NCBI RefSeq assembly: GCF_013155125.1
Contig: NZ_CP053564.1
Span: 5,153,501-5,217,500 of the forward strand
Reading direction: 5' to 3'
Length of the DNA stretch: 64,000 bases
From: Pseudonocardia broussonetiae
GTDB taxonomy: Bacteria > Actinomycetota > Actinomycetes > Mycobacteriales > Pseudonocardiaceae
Shown: piece by piece, positions 52,734-60,902 of the stretch
Layout: each line of letters opens with the position of its first letter
Numbering within the stretch: position 1 is the first letter of the stretch
The notes under the pieces: model-generated
Database searches by the model: none
Seen by the model: the letters and a program-made list of their open reading frames with translations, nothing else
Told to the model about the DNA's origin: nothing
Position numbers and translations under genes: made by a program

Positions 52734-53222
52734 CTACTCGTCGTCCACCAGCAGCGCCTCGAGCGCCGGCAGCGCCGCGGCCAGGGCGCTGCGCTGGGCG
52801 CCGTCGAGACGGGCGAGGCGGCGGGCGACCAGCGCCGTGCGGTGGGTGCGCACCTCGTTGAGCTTCGTCGCGCCCAGCTCCGAGAGCGTGATGAGCACCC
52901 CGCGGGCGTCCTGCGGGTCCGGGGAGCGCACGACGAGGCCCTGCTCGTCGAGCGCGGAGAGCACGCGGCTCATCGTCGGGGCGGTGACGGCCTCGCGGCG
53001 CGCGAGCTCGGAGAGCCGCAGCGGCCCGGACGTCTCCACCGTGACCAGTGCCGAGAGCTGCAGCGGCGGGATGGACTCGCGGCCGTCGATCCGGATGCGG
53101 CGGTGCAGCCGGCCCACGGCCAGGCGCAGGTGGGCGGCGAGCTCGGTGAGCTCGCTGTCGCCGTCGAGGGCCTCGTCCTCGTCGAGGAGGGTGGCGTCGA
53201 TCCGGTCAGAACGGGCGTCCAT
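52734..53222 (-). CDS. MarR-family transcriptional regulator
   Basis: The 162-residue protein has the MarR winged helix: LQLSALVTVETSGPLRLSELARREAVTAPTMSRVLSALDEQGLVVRSPDPQDARGVLITLSE, in which the recognition helix and the DxRGxxxxLT wing are clear. The first 28 residues are acidic and probably disordered. It lies 17 bp downstream of coaA on the same strand, so it may share its transcript. Its target and ligand are unknown. Confidence 0.93.
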   Translation of the reverse strand: MDARSDRIDATLLDEDEALDGDSELTELAAHLRLAVGRLHRRIRIDGRESIPPLQLSALVTVETSGPLRLSELARREAVTAPTMSRVLSALDEQGLVVRSPDPQDARGVLITLSELGATKLNEVRTHRTALVARRLARLDGAQRSALAAALPALEALLVDDE

Positions 53223-53239
53223 CGGGGCATCGTGCCAGC

Positions 53240-54196
53240 TCAGACCTTCCGCAGTCGCACCCCGGTGACGCTGTGGTCGGCGCCCTTGCGCAGCACCAGG
53301 CTGGCGCGCCCGCGGGTGGGCAGGATGTTGTGCTCCAGGTTGGGCCCGTTGATCTCCGCCCAGATCGTCTCCGCCCGCGCGACGGCCCCGGCCTCGTCGA
53401 GGGCGGCGTAGCGGCGGAAGTAGGACTCGGGGTCGCGGAACGCGGTCTCGCGCAGCCGCAGGAAGCGGTCGACGTACCAGCGGCGGATGTCGTCGGTGGC
53501 GGCGTCGACGTAGACGGAGAAGTCGATGAAGTCGCTGACGGCGAGCGCCGCCCGCCCCGGCAGCGACGATGCGGGGGCCAGCACGTTGAGGCCCTCCAGC
53601 AGCAGGATGTCGGGCCGGTGCACGGTCAGCTTCTCGCCGCCGACGATGTCGTAGACGAGGTGGGAGTAGACCGGGGCGGTCACCTCGGCGCGCCCCGCCT
53701 TGACCTCGGTGACGAACCGCAGCAGCGCGCGCCGGTCGTAGCTCTCCGGGAAGCCCTTGCGCGCCATGAGCCCGCGGCGGTCGAGCTCGGCGTTGGGGTG
53801 CAGGAACCCGTCGGTCGTGACGAGCTCCACGCGCGGGTGCTGGGGCCAGCGCGCCAGCAGCAGCTTGAGCAGCCGCGCGGTCGTCGACTTGCCCACCGAC
53901 ACCGAGCCCGCCACCCCGATGACGAACGGCGTGCGGACGCTCTGGGCGCCCAGGAACGTCCGGTAGGCGCGGTAGAGCCGCCCGCCCTCCTGCACGTGCA
54001 GGGTCAGCAGGCGCGAGAGCGGGAGGTAGACCTCGCGGACCTCGTCGAGGTCGACCTCGTCGCCGAGGCTGCGCACCGTGTCGAGCTCCACGGCCGTCAA
54101 CGGCAGCGGCGTCGACTCGCCGAGCTTCGCCCACGAGGCCCGGTCGAAGTCGACGAACGGCGAGGACGTCTCCCGCGCCACGCTGCGTCCGTTCAT
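53240..54196 (-). CDS. coaA: Type I pantothenate kinase
   Basis: The 318-residue protein has the usual length of CoaA. The P-loop is [15 protein letters not shown] (about residues 100-115), followed by [13 protein letters not shown], the pantothenate-site [11 protein letters not shown], and [11 protein letters not shown] with LLEGLNVL. It catalyses the first committed step of coenzyme A synthesis, ATP plus pantothenate to 4'-phosphopantothenate, and is feedback-inhibited by CoA in this type. The ATG at 54196 lies 91 bp from the divergent winged-helix gene. Confidence 0.97.
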   Translation of the reverse strand: MNGRSVARETSSPFVDFDRASWAKLGESTPLPLTAVELDTVRSLGDEVDLDEVREVYLPLSRLLTLHVQEGGRLYRAYRTFLGAQSVRTPFVIGVAGSVSVGKSTTARLLKLLLARWPQHPRVELVTTDGFLHPNAELDRRGLMARKGFPESYDRRALLRFVTEVKAGRAEVTAPVYSHLVYDIVGGEKLTVHRPDILLLEGLNVLAPASSLPGRAALAVSDFIDFSVYVDAATDDIRRWYVDRFLRLRETAFRDPESYFRRYAALDEAGAVARAETIWAEINGPNLEHNILPTRGRASLVLRKGADHSVTGVRLRKV

Positions 54197-54287
54197 GACC
54201 CGACAACCTAGATCGCGGCGGGCCCCTCGGCAGGCGGGGGTGACGTGCGGCTCACCCGTTGTCGGACCCGCTGGGCAGGATGGACGC

Positions 54288-55397
54288 ATGGAGCTGACCC
54301 GGGAGCAGGTGCTCGCCCACCGGCTGCACCGCCACGACCTCGTCGAGCGGGCCGCCTCGCCCGACGCCGTCGCGCTTCTCGACCTCGGCGTGCAGGACAC
54401 CCCGCCCGGCTCGCTGGCCGCCGCGCTGGCGGCCCGGACCGCGGAGCCGGCCCCCGCCACCGACGACCCGGCCGACGACGACGCCACCGGCGACGGCGTC
54501 CTCACCCGCGTCTGGTCGCACCGCGGCGCCCCCCACCTGCACCGCACCGCCGACCTGCCGGCGCTCGCCGCGGCCTGCTGGCCCCGCGACGACGCCGACG
54601 CCGCCGCGCGCCTGGGCTGGCAGCGCGCCCGGCTCGCCGAGGCGGGCGGGGCGGCCCGCGCGGCGTTCCGGACCCTCGCCGACGCCGTGCCCCGGGTGCT
54701 GCACGGGCCGATGACGAAGGGCGAGCTCAGCGCCGCGCTGACGGCCGTCCTGCCCGCGGAGCTCTCGCCGTACTGCGCCGGGTGCGGGGTGCACCACGTC
54801 GGCGAGCAGCTGCTGCGCGTCGCCGGGCTCGCCGGCGGCATCCGGCTGCGCGGGCACCGCCCGCTGCTGCTGGAGCCGATCCCCGGCTGGCCCGGCCCGC
54901 CCGCCGACGCCGACGCCGGCACGGCCGCCCTGCAGCGCGGCTACCTGCGCTTCTTCCCACCCGCGTCGGCCGCCGACCTGGCCGCCTTCCTCGGCACGAC
55001 CCGCACCGCGCTGCGCCCCGACGCTCCCCCGGACCTCGTGCCGGTCACCGTCGACGGCCGGGCCGCGGCCGTCGCGCCGGACGTGCTCGAGCAGATCCGG
55101 GCGGCCGAGCCGGCGCCGGTCGTGCGGCTGCTGCCGCCGTCGGACCCCTGGCTGCAGGGCCGCGACCGCGAGGTGGTCGTCCCGGACCCGGCCCTGCGCA
55201 AGCGCGTCTGGACGGCGCTGGGCGGGCCCGGCGTCGTGCTGTCCGGCGTCGACGTCGTCGGGCTCTGGCGTGCGAAGCAGCGCGGGAAGCGCCTCGAGGT
55301 GGCGGTGGAGGGCGCGGCGCCCGAGGGGGTCGAGGAGGAGGCCCGGCGGCTGGCCGTCGTGCGGGGTGCGGCCGACGTCGCGGTCAGCCGGGTCTAG
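54288..55397 (+). CDS. AlkZ-like winged-helix DNA-binding protein
   Basis: The 369-residue protein resembles the HTH_42/AlkZ-like group. It has an N-terminal [33 protein letters not shown], a middle winged-helix stretch ([18 protein letters not shown]), and [19 protein letters not shown] near the C-terminus. The QxQ catalytic motif of AlkZ crosslink glycosylases is replaced here by GVQDT, so glycosylase activity is doubtful. It may bind DNA or repair unusual lesions. It is monocistronic and diverges from coaA. Confidence 0.82.
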   Translation: MELTREQVLAHRLHRHDLVERAASPDAVALLDLGVQDTPPGSLAAALAARTAEPAPATDDPADDDATGDGVLTRVWSHRGAPHLHRTADLPALAAACWPRDDADAAARLGWQRARLAEAGGAARAAFRTLADAVPRVLHGPMTKGELSAALTAVLPAELSPYCAGCGVHHVGEQLLRVAGLAGGIRLRGHRPLLLEPIPGWPGPPADADAGTAALQRGYLRFFPPASAADLAAFLGTTRTALRPDAPPDLVPVTVDGRAAAVAPDVLEQIRAAEPAPVVRLLPPSDPWLQGRDREVVVPDPALRKRVWTALGGPGVVLSGVDVVGLWRAKQRGKRLEVAVEGAAPEGVEEEARRLAVVRGAADVAVSRV

Positions 55398-55514
55398 GGA
55401 GCGCGCCTACACTGGCCGCGACCGAGCACCGAGGAGTTCGTCCGTGCGCACCGCACGCCCGGCCGAGCCGGGCTGCACCACCCCACCCACCCGCCGCACG
55501 ACGGTCGTGCGCCC

Positions 55515-56855
55515 ATGACGGTCCTGCTCTCCGTCCTGGGCCTCGTCGGCGTCGCCGTGCTGACGCTCGGCACGTTCGTCGCCGTCGCGTCGGAGTTCTC
55601 GCTGACCGCGCTGGAGCGCAGCCAGGTCGACGCGCACGTCGCCGAGGTCGACGACGCCCGTGCCCGCACCGTCCAGCGCGCCCACCGCGCGCTGTCGTTC
55701 CAGCTCTCGGGCAGCCAGCTGCTCATCACCGTCACCACGCTGGTCACCGGCTACATCGCCGAGCCCGCGATCGCGTCGCTGTTCCGGCCCGCGCTCGACG
55801 CCGTCGGGCTGCCGGAGACCGCCGCCGCCACCACCGCGACGATCCTGTCGCTGCTGGTCGCGACCACGCTGTCGATGGTGTTCGGCGAGCTCGTCCCGAA
55901 GAACCTGGCCATCGCCAACCCGCTGCGCACCGCGCGCAACGTCGTCTGGCTGCAGAGCGGCTTCGCCCACGCCTTCCGCTGGCTGATCACCGCCCTCAAC
56001 AGCACCGCCAACGCCGTGGTCCGCCGCCTCGGCGTCGAGCCGGCGGAGGAGCTGCGCTCGGCGCGGTCGCCGCGCGAGCTGTCGTCGCTGGTGCGGTCGA
56101 GCGCGGAGAGCGGCACCCTCGACGCCGGCACCGCCACCCTGCTCGACCGCTCCCTGCGCTTCACCGACCGCGTCGCGGAGGACCTGATGACCCCGCGCGT
56201 GCGGGTGGCGTCGCTCTCGGCCGACGACACCCTCTCCGACCTCGTCGCCCTCGCCCGGCGCACCGGGTTCTCCCGCTTCCCCGTCGACGCCGGCGACCCC
56301 GACGTCGTCCTCGGGGTGGTGCACGTCAAGCAGGCCTTCGGTGCCCCCGACCGGCAGGCGCCGGTGCGCGACCTGGTGCAGACCGTGCCCACGGTCCCCG
56401 GCTCGCTCGACGGCGACGCGCTGCTCACCTCGCTGCGCGCGTCCGGGCTGCAGATGGCGCTGGTCGTCGACGAGTACGGCGGCACGGCCGGCATCGTCAC
56501 CCTCGAGGACCTCATCGAGGAGATCGTCGGCGACGTCCACGACGAGCACGACAGCGGCGAGCGCGACCGCGTGCAGTCCCTCGTCGACGGCGGCTGGCTG
56601 GTGTCCGGGCTGCTGCGCGCCGACGAGGTCGCCGACGCCACCGGCTTCGAGATGCCCGACGGGCCCTACGAGACGCTCGCCGGCCTGGTCCTGGCCCACC
56701 TCGGCCGCCTGCCCGACGTCGGCGACGAGCTCGTCGTCGCCGGGCGCCGGTTCACCGTGACCCGCCGCGACCGCAACCGGGTCGCCGAGCTGCGGATGCA
56801 CCCGCCGCCGCCCGAGTCGTCCCACCCGCTCCCCGAGGAGGCCACCCGTGGGTAG
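55515..56855 (+). CDS. CNNM/HlyC-CorC-family membrane protein (full length)
   Basis: The 446-residue protein has the DUF21/CNNM membrane domain (residues 1-190: ASEFSLTALERSQV, GELVPKNLAIANP), then two CBS domains (about 205-330: DLMTPRVRVASLSADDTLSD, MALVVDEYGGTAGIVTLEDLIEEIVGDVHDE) and the CorC_HlyC C-terminal domain. Members transport or sense Mg2+ and other cations. A TACACT hexamer at 55408-55413 is a plausible -10 element with a 5' leader of about 95 bases. It overlaps a shorter paralogue by 8 bp. Confidence 0.93.
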   Translation: MTVLLSVLGLVGVAVLTLGTFVAVASEFSLTALERSQVDAHVAEVDDARARTVQRAHRALSFQLSGSQLLITVTTLVTGYIAEPAIASLFRPALDAVGLPETAAATTATILSLLVATTLSMVFGELVPKNLAIANPLRTARNVVWLQSGFAHAFRWLITALNSTANAVVRRLGVEPAEELRSARSPRELSSLVRSSAESGTLDAGTATLLDRSLRFTDRVAEDLMTPRVRVASLSADDTLSDLVALARRTGFSRFPVDAGDPDVVLGVVHVKQAFGAPDRQAPVRDLVQTVPTVPGSLDGDALLTSLRASGLQMALVVDEYGGTAGIVTLEDLIEEIVGDVHDEHDSGERDRVQSLVDGGWLVSGLLRADEVADATGFEMPDGPYETLAGLVLAHLGRLPDVGDELVVAGRRFTVTRRDRNRVAELRMHPPPPESSHPLPEEATRG

Positions 56856-57921
56856 CGACGTCCTCGCCCTGGTCGCGGCCGTGCTGCTGCTGGCCGGCAA
56901 CGCGTTCTTCGTCGGCGCGGAGTTCGCGCTGGTCTCCGCCCGGCGCGACCGGTTGGAGTCGATGGCCGACTCGGGCCAGAACGCCGCGGCCGTCGTCCTG
57001 CGCGCGCACGCCGACCTGTCCCGGATGCTCGCCGCGTCGCAGCTGGGCATCACGATCTGCTCGCTGCTGCTGGGCCGCCTCGGCGAGCCCGCGGTGGCGC
57101 ACCTCATCGAGGTCCCGCTCGCGTTCGTCGGGCTGCCCGAGGCGGTGCTGCACCCGATCGCGTTCGCGGTGTCGCTGGCCGTCGTCGTCGTCGCGCACAT
57201 GGTGCTCGGCGAGATGGTCCCGAAGAACATCGCGATCGCCGGGCCCGAGGCCGCTGCGCTGGTGCTGGTGCCGCCGTTCCTGGTGTTCACGACCGCGGCG
57301 CGCCCGCTCATCGCGTTCTTCAACTTCCTCGCCAACGGCGTCCTGCGCCTGGTCGGGGTCGAGCCGCGCGACGAGCTGGAGGCCGCCTTCACCTCCGGCG
57401 AGCTGGCCGACCTGATCACCGAGTCGCGCCGCGAGGGCCTGCTCGACGACGCCGAGACCAGTCGCCTCACCCGCACGCTGCGCTCGGCCCAGGCCACCGT
57501 GGCCGACGTCGTCATCGCCACCGGCGACCTCGTCACGCTGGGCCCGCGCCCGGTCGTCGGCGACGTCGCCCGCGAGGTGGCGCGCACCGGGTTCTCCCGG
57601 TTCCCGCTCCGCGCCGCCGACGGCCGGCTGACCGGGTACCTGCACGTCAAGGACATCCTCGACCTCGCCGACGACGAGGACGCCGCCGTGCCCCCCGCCC
57701 GGATCCGGGCGCTGCCCGAGGTGCCGGTCGGGGCGCGGCTGGACGAGGCGCTGGCCGTGCTCCGGCGCCACCGCGCCCACCTGGGCCGGGCGGTCGGGCC
57801 GGGCGGCGCCACGGCGGGCCTGGTGACGATGGAGGACCTCATCGAGCGGTACGTGGGCGACGTCCGCGACGCCACCCACGCCCGGTCGCCCGCGCCCGGC
57901 GGCACCCGGCCCGCCGGGTAG
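56848..57921 (+). CDS. CNNM/HlyC-family membrane protein (short form)
   Basis: The 357-residue paralogue has the membrane domain (GNAFFVGAEFALVSARRDRLE, LGEMVPKNIAIAGP) and a CBS pair (about 205-335). It ends soon after the second CBS (LVTMEDLIERYVGDVRD) and lacks the CorC_HlyC domain of its neighbour. The DEYG motif in the second CBS is changed to a Gly-rich GPGGATAG. The GTG overlaps the first gene by 8 bp. A long/short CNNM pair with overlapping genes suggests a heterodimer, as is common for actinobacterial pairs. Confidence 0.93.
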   Translation: MGSDVLALVAAVLLLAGNAFFVGAEFALVSARRDRLESMADSGQNAAAVVLRAHADLSRMLAASQLGITICSLLLGRLGEPAVAHLIEVPLAFVGLPEAVLHPIAFAVSLAVVVVAHMVLGEMVPKNIAIAGPEAAALVLVPPFLVFTTAARPLIAFFNFLANGVLRLVGVEPRDELEAAFTSGELADLITESRREGLLDDAETSRLTRTLRSAQATVADVVIATGDLVTLGPRPVVGDVAREVARTGFSRFPLRAADGRLTGYLHVKDILDLADDEDAAVPPARIRALPEVPVGARLDEALAVLRRHRAHLGRAVGPGGATAGLVTMEDLIERYVGDVRDATHARSPAPGGTRPAG

Positions 57922-57931
57922 CGTCGGGCCC

Positions 57932-58774
57932 GTGCGGGTGCTGGACGAGCCGACGTGGCGCGGGCTGGCCGCCGCGCACCGGGCCCGGGTCGGCACGTGG
58001 ACCGACCCGCACCGCGAGCGGCGCCGCCGGGGCGAGGCGCACCCCGTCCTGGACTTCCTGTTCACCTACTACTCGCTGCGCCCCGCGCGGCTCGAGCAGT
58101 GGGACCCCGGTCTCGGGGTGGCGCTGCGCGGCGGCGACGAGCGTCCCGGCTGGGTCCGCGACGGCGACGCCGTGCACCTCGACGCGTCGGCACTGCCGGA
58201 GCGGCTGCGGGGCACCGCGGAGTTCGTCCGCGCCCTGCTCGACGCCACCGCCTCCCGGCCCGCCCGCCTGGGCTGCTTCGGCCTGCACGAGTGGGCGATG
58301 GTCTACCGCACCGACGCGCCCCGCCACGGCGCCGTGCCGCTGCGGCTCGGGTCCGCGGGCACCGACGCGGTGGTCGAGTCGCTGCCCGTGCACTGCACCC
58401 ACCACGACGCCTTCCGGTTCTTCACCGACGCCGCCCGCCCCCGCAACGCCCTGACCCCGACCCGCGAGGACCAGGTCGCGAACGAGCAGCCCGGCTGCCT
58501 GCACGCGACGATGGACCTCTACAAGTGGGCCTACAAGCTCTCCCCCGCCACCCCGTCGGACCTGCTGGCCGACTGCTTCGCGCTCGCCGTCGACGTGCGC
58601 GTGCTCGACATGCGGGCGAGCCCGTACGACCTCGCCGACCTCGGCTACCCGCCGGTCCGCATCGAGACCCCGGCCGGCCGTGCCGAGTACGCGCGCGCCC
58701 AGGCCGGGTTCGCCGAGCGGGCCGCTCCCCTGCGTCGGCGGCTGGTCGCCGTGTGCGACGCCGTGACCGGCTGA
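57932..58774 (+). CDS. Uncharacterised protein (annotated elsewhere as 3-methyladenine DNA glycosylase)
   Basis: The 280-residue protein belongs to an actinobacterial family with conserved WTDPHRERRRRGEAHPVLDFLFTYYS, GLHEWAMVYR, HCTHHDAFRFFTDAARPRN and NEQPGCLHATMDLYKWAYKL. I remember database entries naming it a 3-methyladenine glycosylase, but no glycosylase motif is visible and I do not adopt that function. His- and Cys-rich segments could bind metal. TAGCGT (57919-57924), which includes the stop of the CNNM gene, lies seven bases before the GTG, so a leaderless message is possible. Confidence 0.85.
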   Translation: MRVLDEPTWRGLAAAHRARVGTWTDPHRERRRRGEAHPVLDFLFTYYSLRPARLEQWDPGLGVALRGGDERPGWVRDGDAVHLDASALPERLRGTAEFVRALLDATASRPARLGCFGLHEWAMVYRTDAPRHGAVPLRLGSAGTDAVVESLPVHCTHHDAFRFFTDAARPRNALTPTREDQVANEQPGCLHATMDLYKWAYKLSPATPSDLLADCFALAVDVRVLDMRASPYDLADLGYPPVRIETPAGRAEYARAQAGFAERAAPLRRRLVAVCDAVTG

Positions 58775-58798
58775 TCCTCCGGCGGGCCCGGCGGCTGC

Positions 58799-58837
58799 TG
58801 ACAGCGCGGTGCAGCACGGTGCCAGGGGCGTGACAGC
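58799..58837 (+). promoter_or_regulatory. SARP-type heptamer array upstream of the PIG-L/MFS operon
   Basis: Four related heptamers lie in one direction: TGACAGC (58799), GTGCAGC (58809), TGCCAGG (58820) and TGACAGC (58831), spaced 10-11 bp. SARP proteins bind direct heptamer repeats at this period just upstream of the -10. The same words form an array beside the SARP gene at 63.7 kb. Confidence 0.6.
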
Positions 58838-58890
58838 GCGTCTCCCGATGCTCGGTGGCGTCACCGCACCGACCGGCCGAGGAGCCCGCC

Positions 58891-59670
58891 ATGTCCGCCA
58901 CCCTGTCCGCACCGACCCCCACCCGCGTCGTCCGCACCCTCGACGACGTGCCCGCGCTGGGCACGCTGCTCGGCGTCTGGGCCCACCCCGACGACGAGGT
59001 CTACCTCTCCGGGGGCCTGCTCGCCGCCGCGGCCGCCGCGGGACGGCGGGTCGTCGTCGTCACCGCGACCCGCGGCGAGCACGGCACCGACGACCCGGAG
59101 CGCCTGCCGCCCGCGGTGCTGGCCCGGATCCGGGAGCGGGAGGTCCTGCGGTCGCTGGGGGCCCTGCACCCCGCCGTGGAGCACCGGTTCCTGGGGCAGG
59201 CGGGGGGCGTCTGCCACCTCGACGGGTCGCTGCGCCCGACCCCGCCCGTGGGTGCCGTCGAGGAGCTCGCCGCGATCGTCGACGAGGTCCGGCCGGACAC
59301 CGTGCTGACCTTCGGGCCCGACGGGCTCACCGGTCACGGCGACCACCGCGCCGTGTCGGCCTGGACCGACCGGGCGCTGCGGCTGGCGTCCGCCGCGCCC
59401 CGGGTGCTGCACGCCGTCGTCACCGGCCCGTGGGTCGAGGCGTTCGGCGAGTTCGTGACGTCGATGGACGACAGCGACGACGCCATCCGCCCGTGCCCCG
59501 CCGAGCTGCTCGCCGTCGACCTCGACCTGACCGGCGCGGCGCTCGACCGCAAGGTCGCGGCGCTGCGCGCCCAGGAGAGCCAGACGGCCGGGGTAGAAGC
59601 CGCGGTGGGCGGCGACCGCTACCGGGCCGCGGTCGCCGGGGAGTACTTCCGCGCGGCGGGTGCGGGGTGA
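58891..59670 (+). CDS. PIG-L/LmbE-family deacetylase
   Basis: The 259-residue protein has the zinc motif VWAHPDDEVYLSGG and the later ligand motif GHGDHRAVSAW, with a TATRGEHGTDDPERLP loop typical of LmbE proteins. It deacetylates an N-acetyl sugar, possibly in natural-product or glycolipid assembly. The ATG has GAGGAG six bases upstream. The stop overlaps an MFS exporter gene by 4 bp, and an upstream heptamer array links it to the SARP regulator 2-5 kb away. Confidence 0.92.
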   Translation: MSATLSAPTPTRVVRTLDDVPALGTLLGVWAHPDDEVYLSGGLLAAAAAAGRRVVVVTATRGEHGTDDPERLPPAVLARIREREVLRSLGALHPAVEHRFLGQAGGVCHLDGSLRPTPPVGAVEELAAIVDEVRPDTVLTFGPDGLTGHGDHRAVSAWTDRALRLASAAPRVLHAVVTGPWVEAFGEFVTSMDDSDDAIRPCPAELLAVDLDLTGAALDRKVAALRAQESQTAGVEAAVGGDRYRAAVAGEYFRAAGAG

Positions 59671-60902
59671 GCGCGGGAGCGCCCACGTCGGGCCGGGTCG
59701 CGCGGGCCGCCCTGCTCGGCGCGACGGTCGCGGCCGGCACGGTCGCGCTGGGCCTGGTCACGGGGACCGGCCCGCTCCTCGGCCCGATGGCCGCGGCCCA
59801 CGGGGTCGGCACGGGCGCCGTGTCGCTCGCCCTGTCGGCGACGCTGTGCGCGGCGCTGGGCCTCGGGGTCGTCACCGGGCCGCTCGCCCGGCGGCTCGGC
59901 GCCCGCGCCCTGGTGGGCACCGGCGCGCTGCTGGTGCCCACCGGCCTGTTCGCCGCGGCGGCCGCCGACCGGTTCGCGCCCGCCGCGGCGGCGCTGGTGG
60001 CCGGGGTCGGCGTCGGGGCGGGGTGCGTCGTGGTGCCGATGGCGGCCGCGACCGGGGCGGCGTTCGCGCACGGTCGCGGGACGGCGCTGGTCGTGGCCAC
60101 CGCCGGCGGCGGCCTCGGCACCGTCGTGACGCCGCCGGTGCTGGCCGCGCTGCTGCCCGTGCTCGGGCTGCCCGGGACGCTGCGGGCGGCGGGGCTCGTG
60201 AGCGCCGGGGTCCTCGTCGCGTGCGTCCCCGCGTGCCCGGGGCGACCCCGGCCGGCCGGCCGACGGACGCCCGCTGCCGGACGGCCGTCGGCCGGTCCCG
60301 GCTGGCGGCTCCTGGCCGCGGCCACCGTCGGCCTGACCGCCGCGATGTTCGTGCCGTTCACCCACCTGCCCGGCTACGCCGCCGCCCACGGGACGGACCC
60401 CGCGGGCGGGGCCGCCCTGGTGGCGCTGGCCGGCGCCGCGAGCCTGACCGGGCGCCTGCTGGCGGTGCCGGCGCAGGCGCGCTGGGGCGCCTGGGCCGTG
60501 CACCGCGCCGGCGCGGCGGTGTTCTGCGGGGCGTTCGCCCTCTGGGCGACGGCCGCGGGCCCCACCGGCCTCACCGCGTTCGCCGTGGTGTTCGGGCTCG
60601 GGCACGGCGCCTACCTGGGCGTCGCGGCCGCGGTGGTGCTCCAGCTCCACGGCACCGACGCGCTGGCCCTGCGGATCGGGTCGCTGCACGCCGCGACGGC
60701 CGTCGGCGGGCTCGTCGGGCCGGCGGCCGCGGGCGTGGCGGCGGACCTCACCGGCAGCCCGTCCGCCGCGGTCGCCGTCGGCGCCGCGCTGGGAGTCGCG
60801 GGCTGCGCCGTGCTGGCGGCGGTCCGGCCCACCGCGGTGACCGGGCGCCCGGCGGGCAGCGCAGGCGCTGCTCAGCCTCCGAGGTGCCGGTCGATCGCCT
60901 GA
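59667..60902 (+). CDS. MFS transporter
   Basis: The 411-residue protein has about twelve helices, a GPLARRLGARALVG loop between helices 2 and 3 and a Pro/Arg-rich central loop (CPGRPRPAGRRTPAAGRPS). It resembles CynX/monocarboxylate-like MFS permeases, but the substrate is unknown. The GTG overlaps the PIG-L stop by 4 bp, so it may export a product that the deacetylase helps make or detoxify. Its last 31 bases overlap the convergent SARP gene. Confidence 0.9.
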   Translation: MSAGAPTSGRVARAALLGATVAAGTVALGLVTGTGPLLGPMAAAHGVGTGAVSLALSATLCAALGLGVVTGPLARRLGARALVGTGALLVPTGLFAAAAADRFAPAAAALVAGVGVGAGCVVVPMAAATGAAFAHGRGTALVVATAGGGLGTVVTPPVLAALLPVLGLPGTLRAAGLVSAGVLVACVPACPGRPRPAGRRTPAAGRPSAGPGWRLLAAATVGLTAAMFVPFTHLPGYAAAHGTDPAGGAALVALAGAASLTGRLLAVPAQARWGAWAVHRAGAAVFCGAFALWATAAGPTGLTAFAVVFGLGHGAYLGVAAAVVLQLHGTDALALRIGSLHAATAVGGLVGPAAAGVAADLTGSPSAAVAVGAALGVAGCAVLAAVRPTAVTGRPAGSAGAAQPPRCRSIA

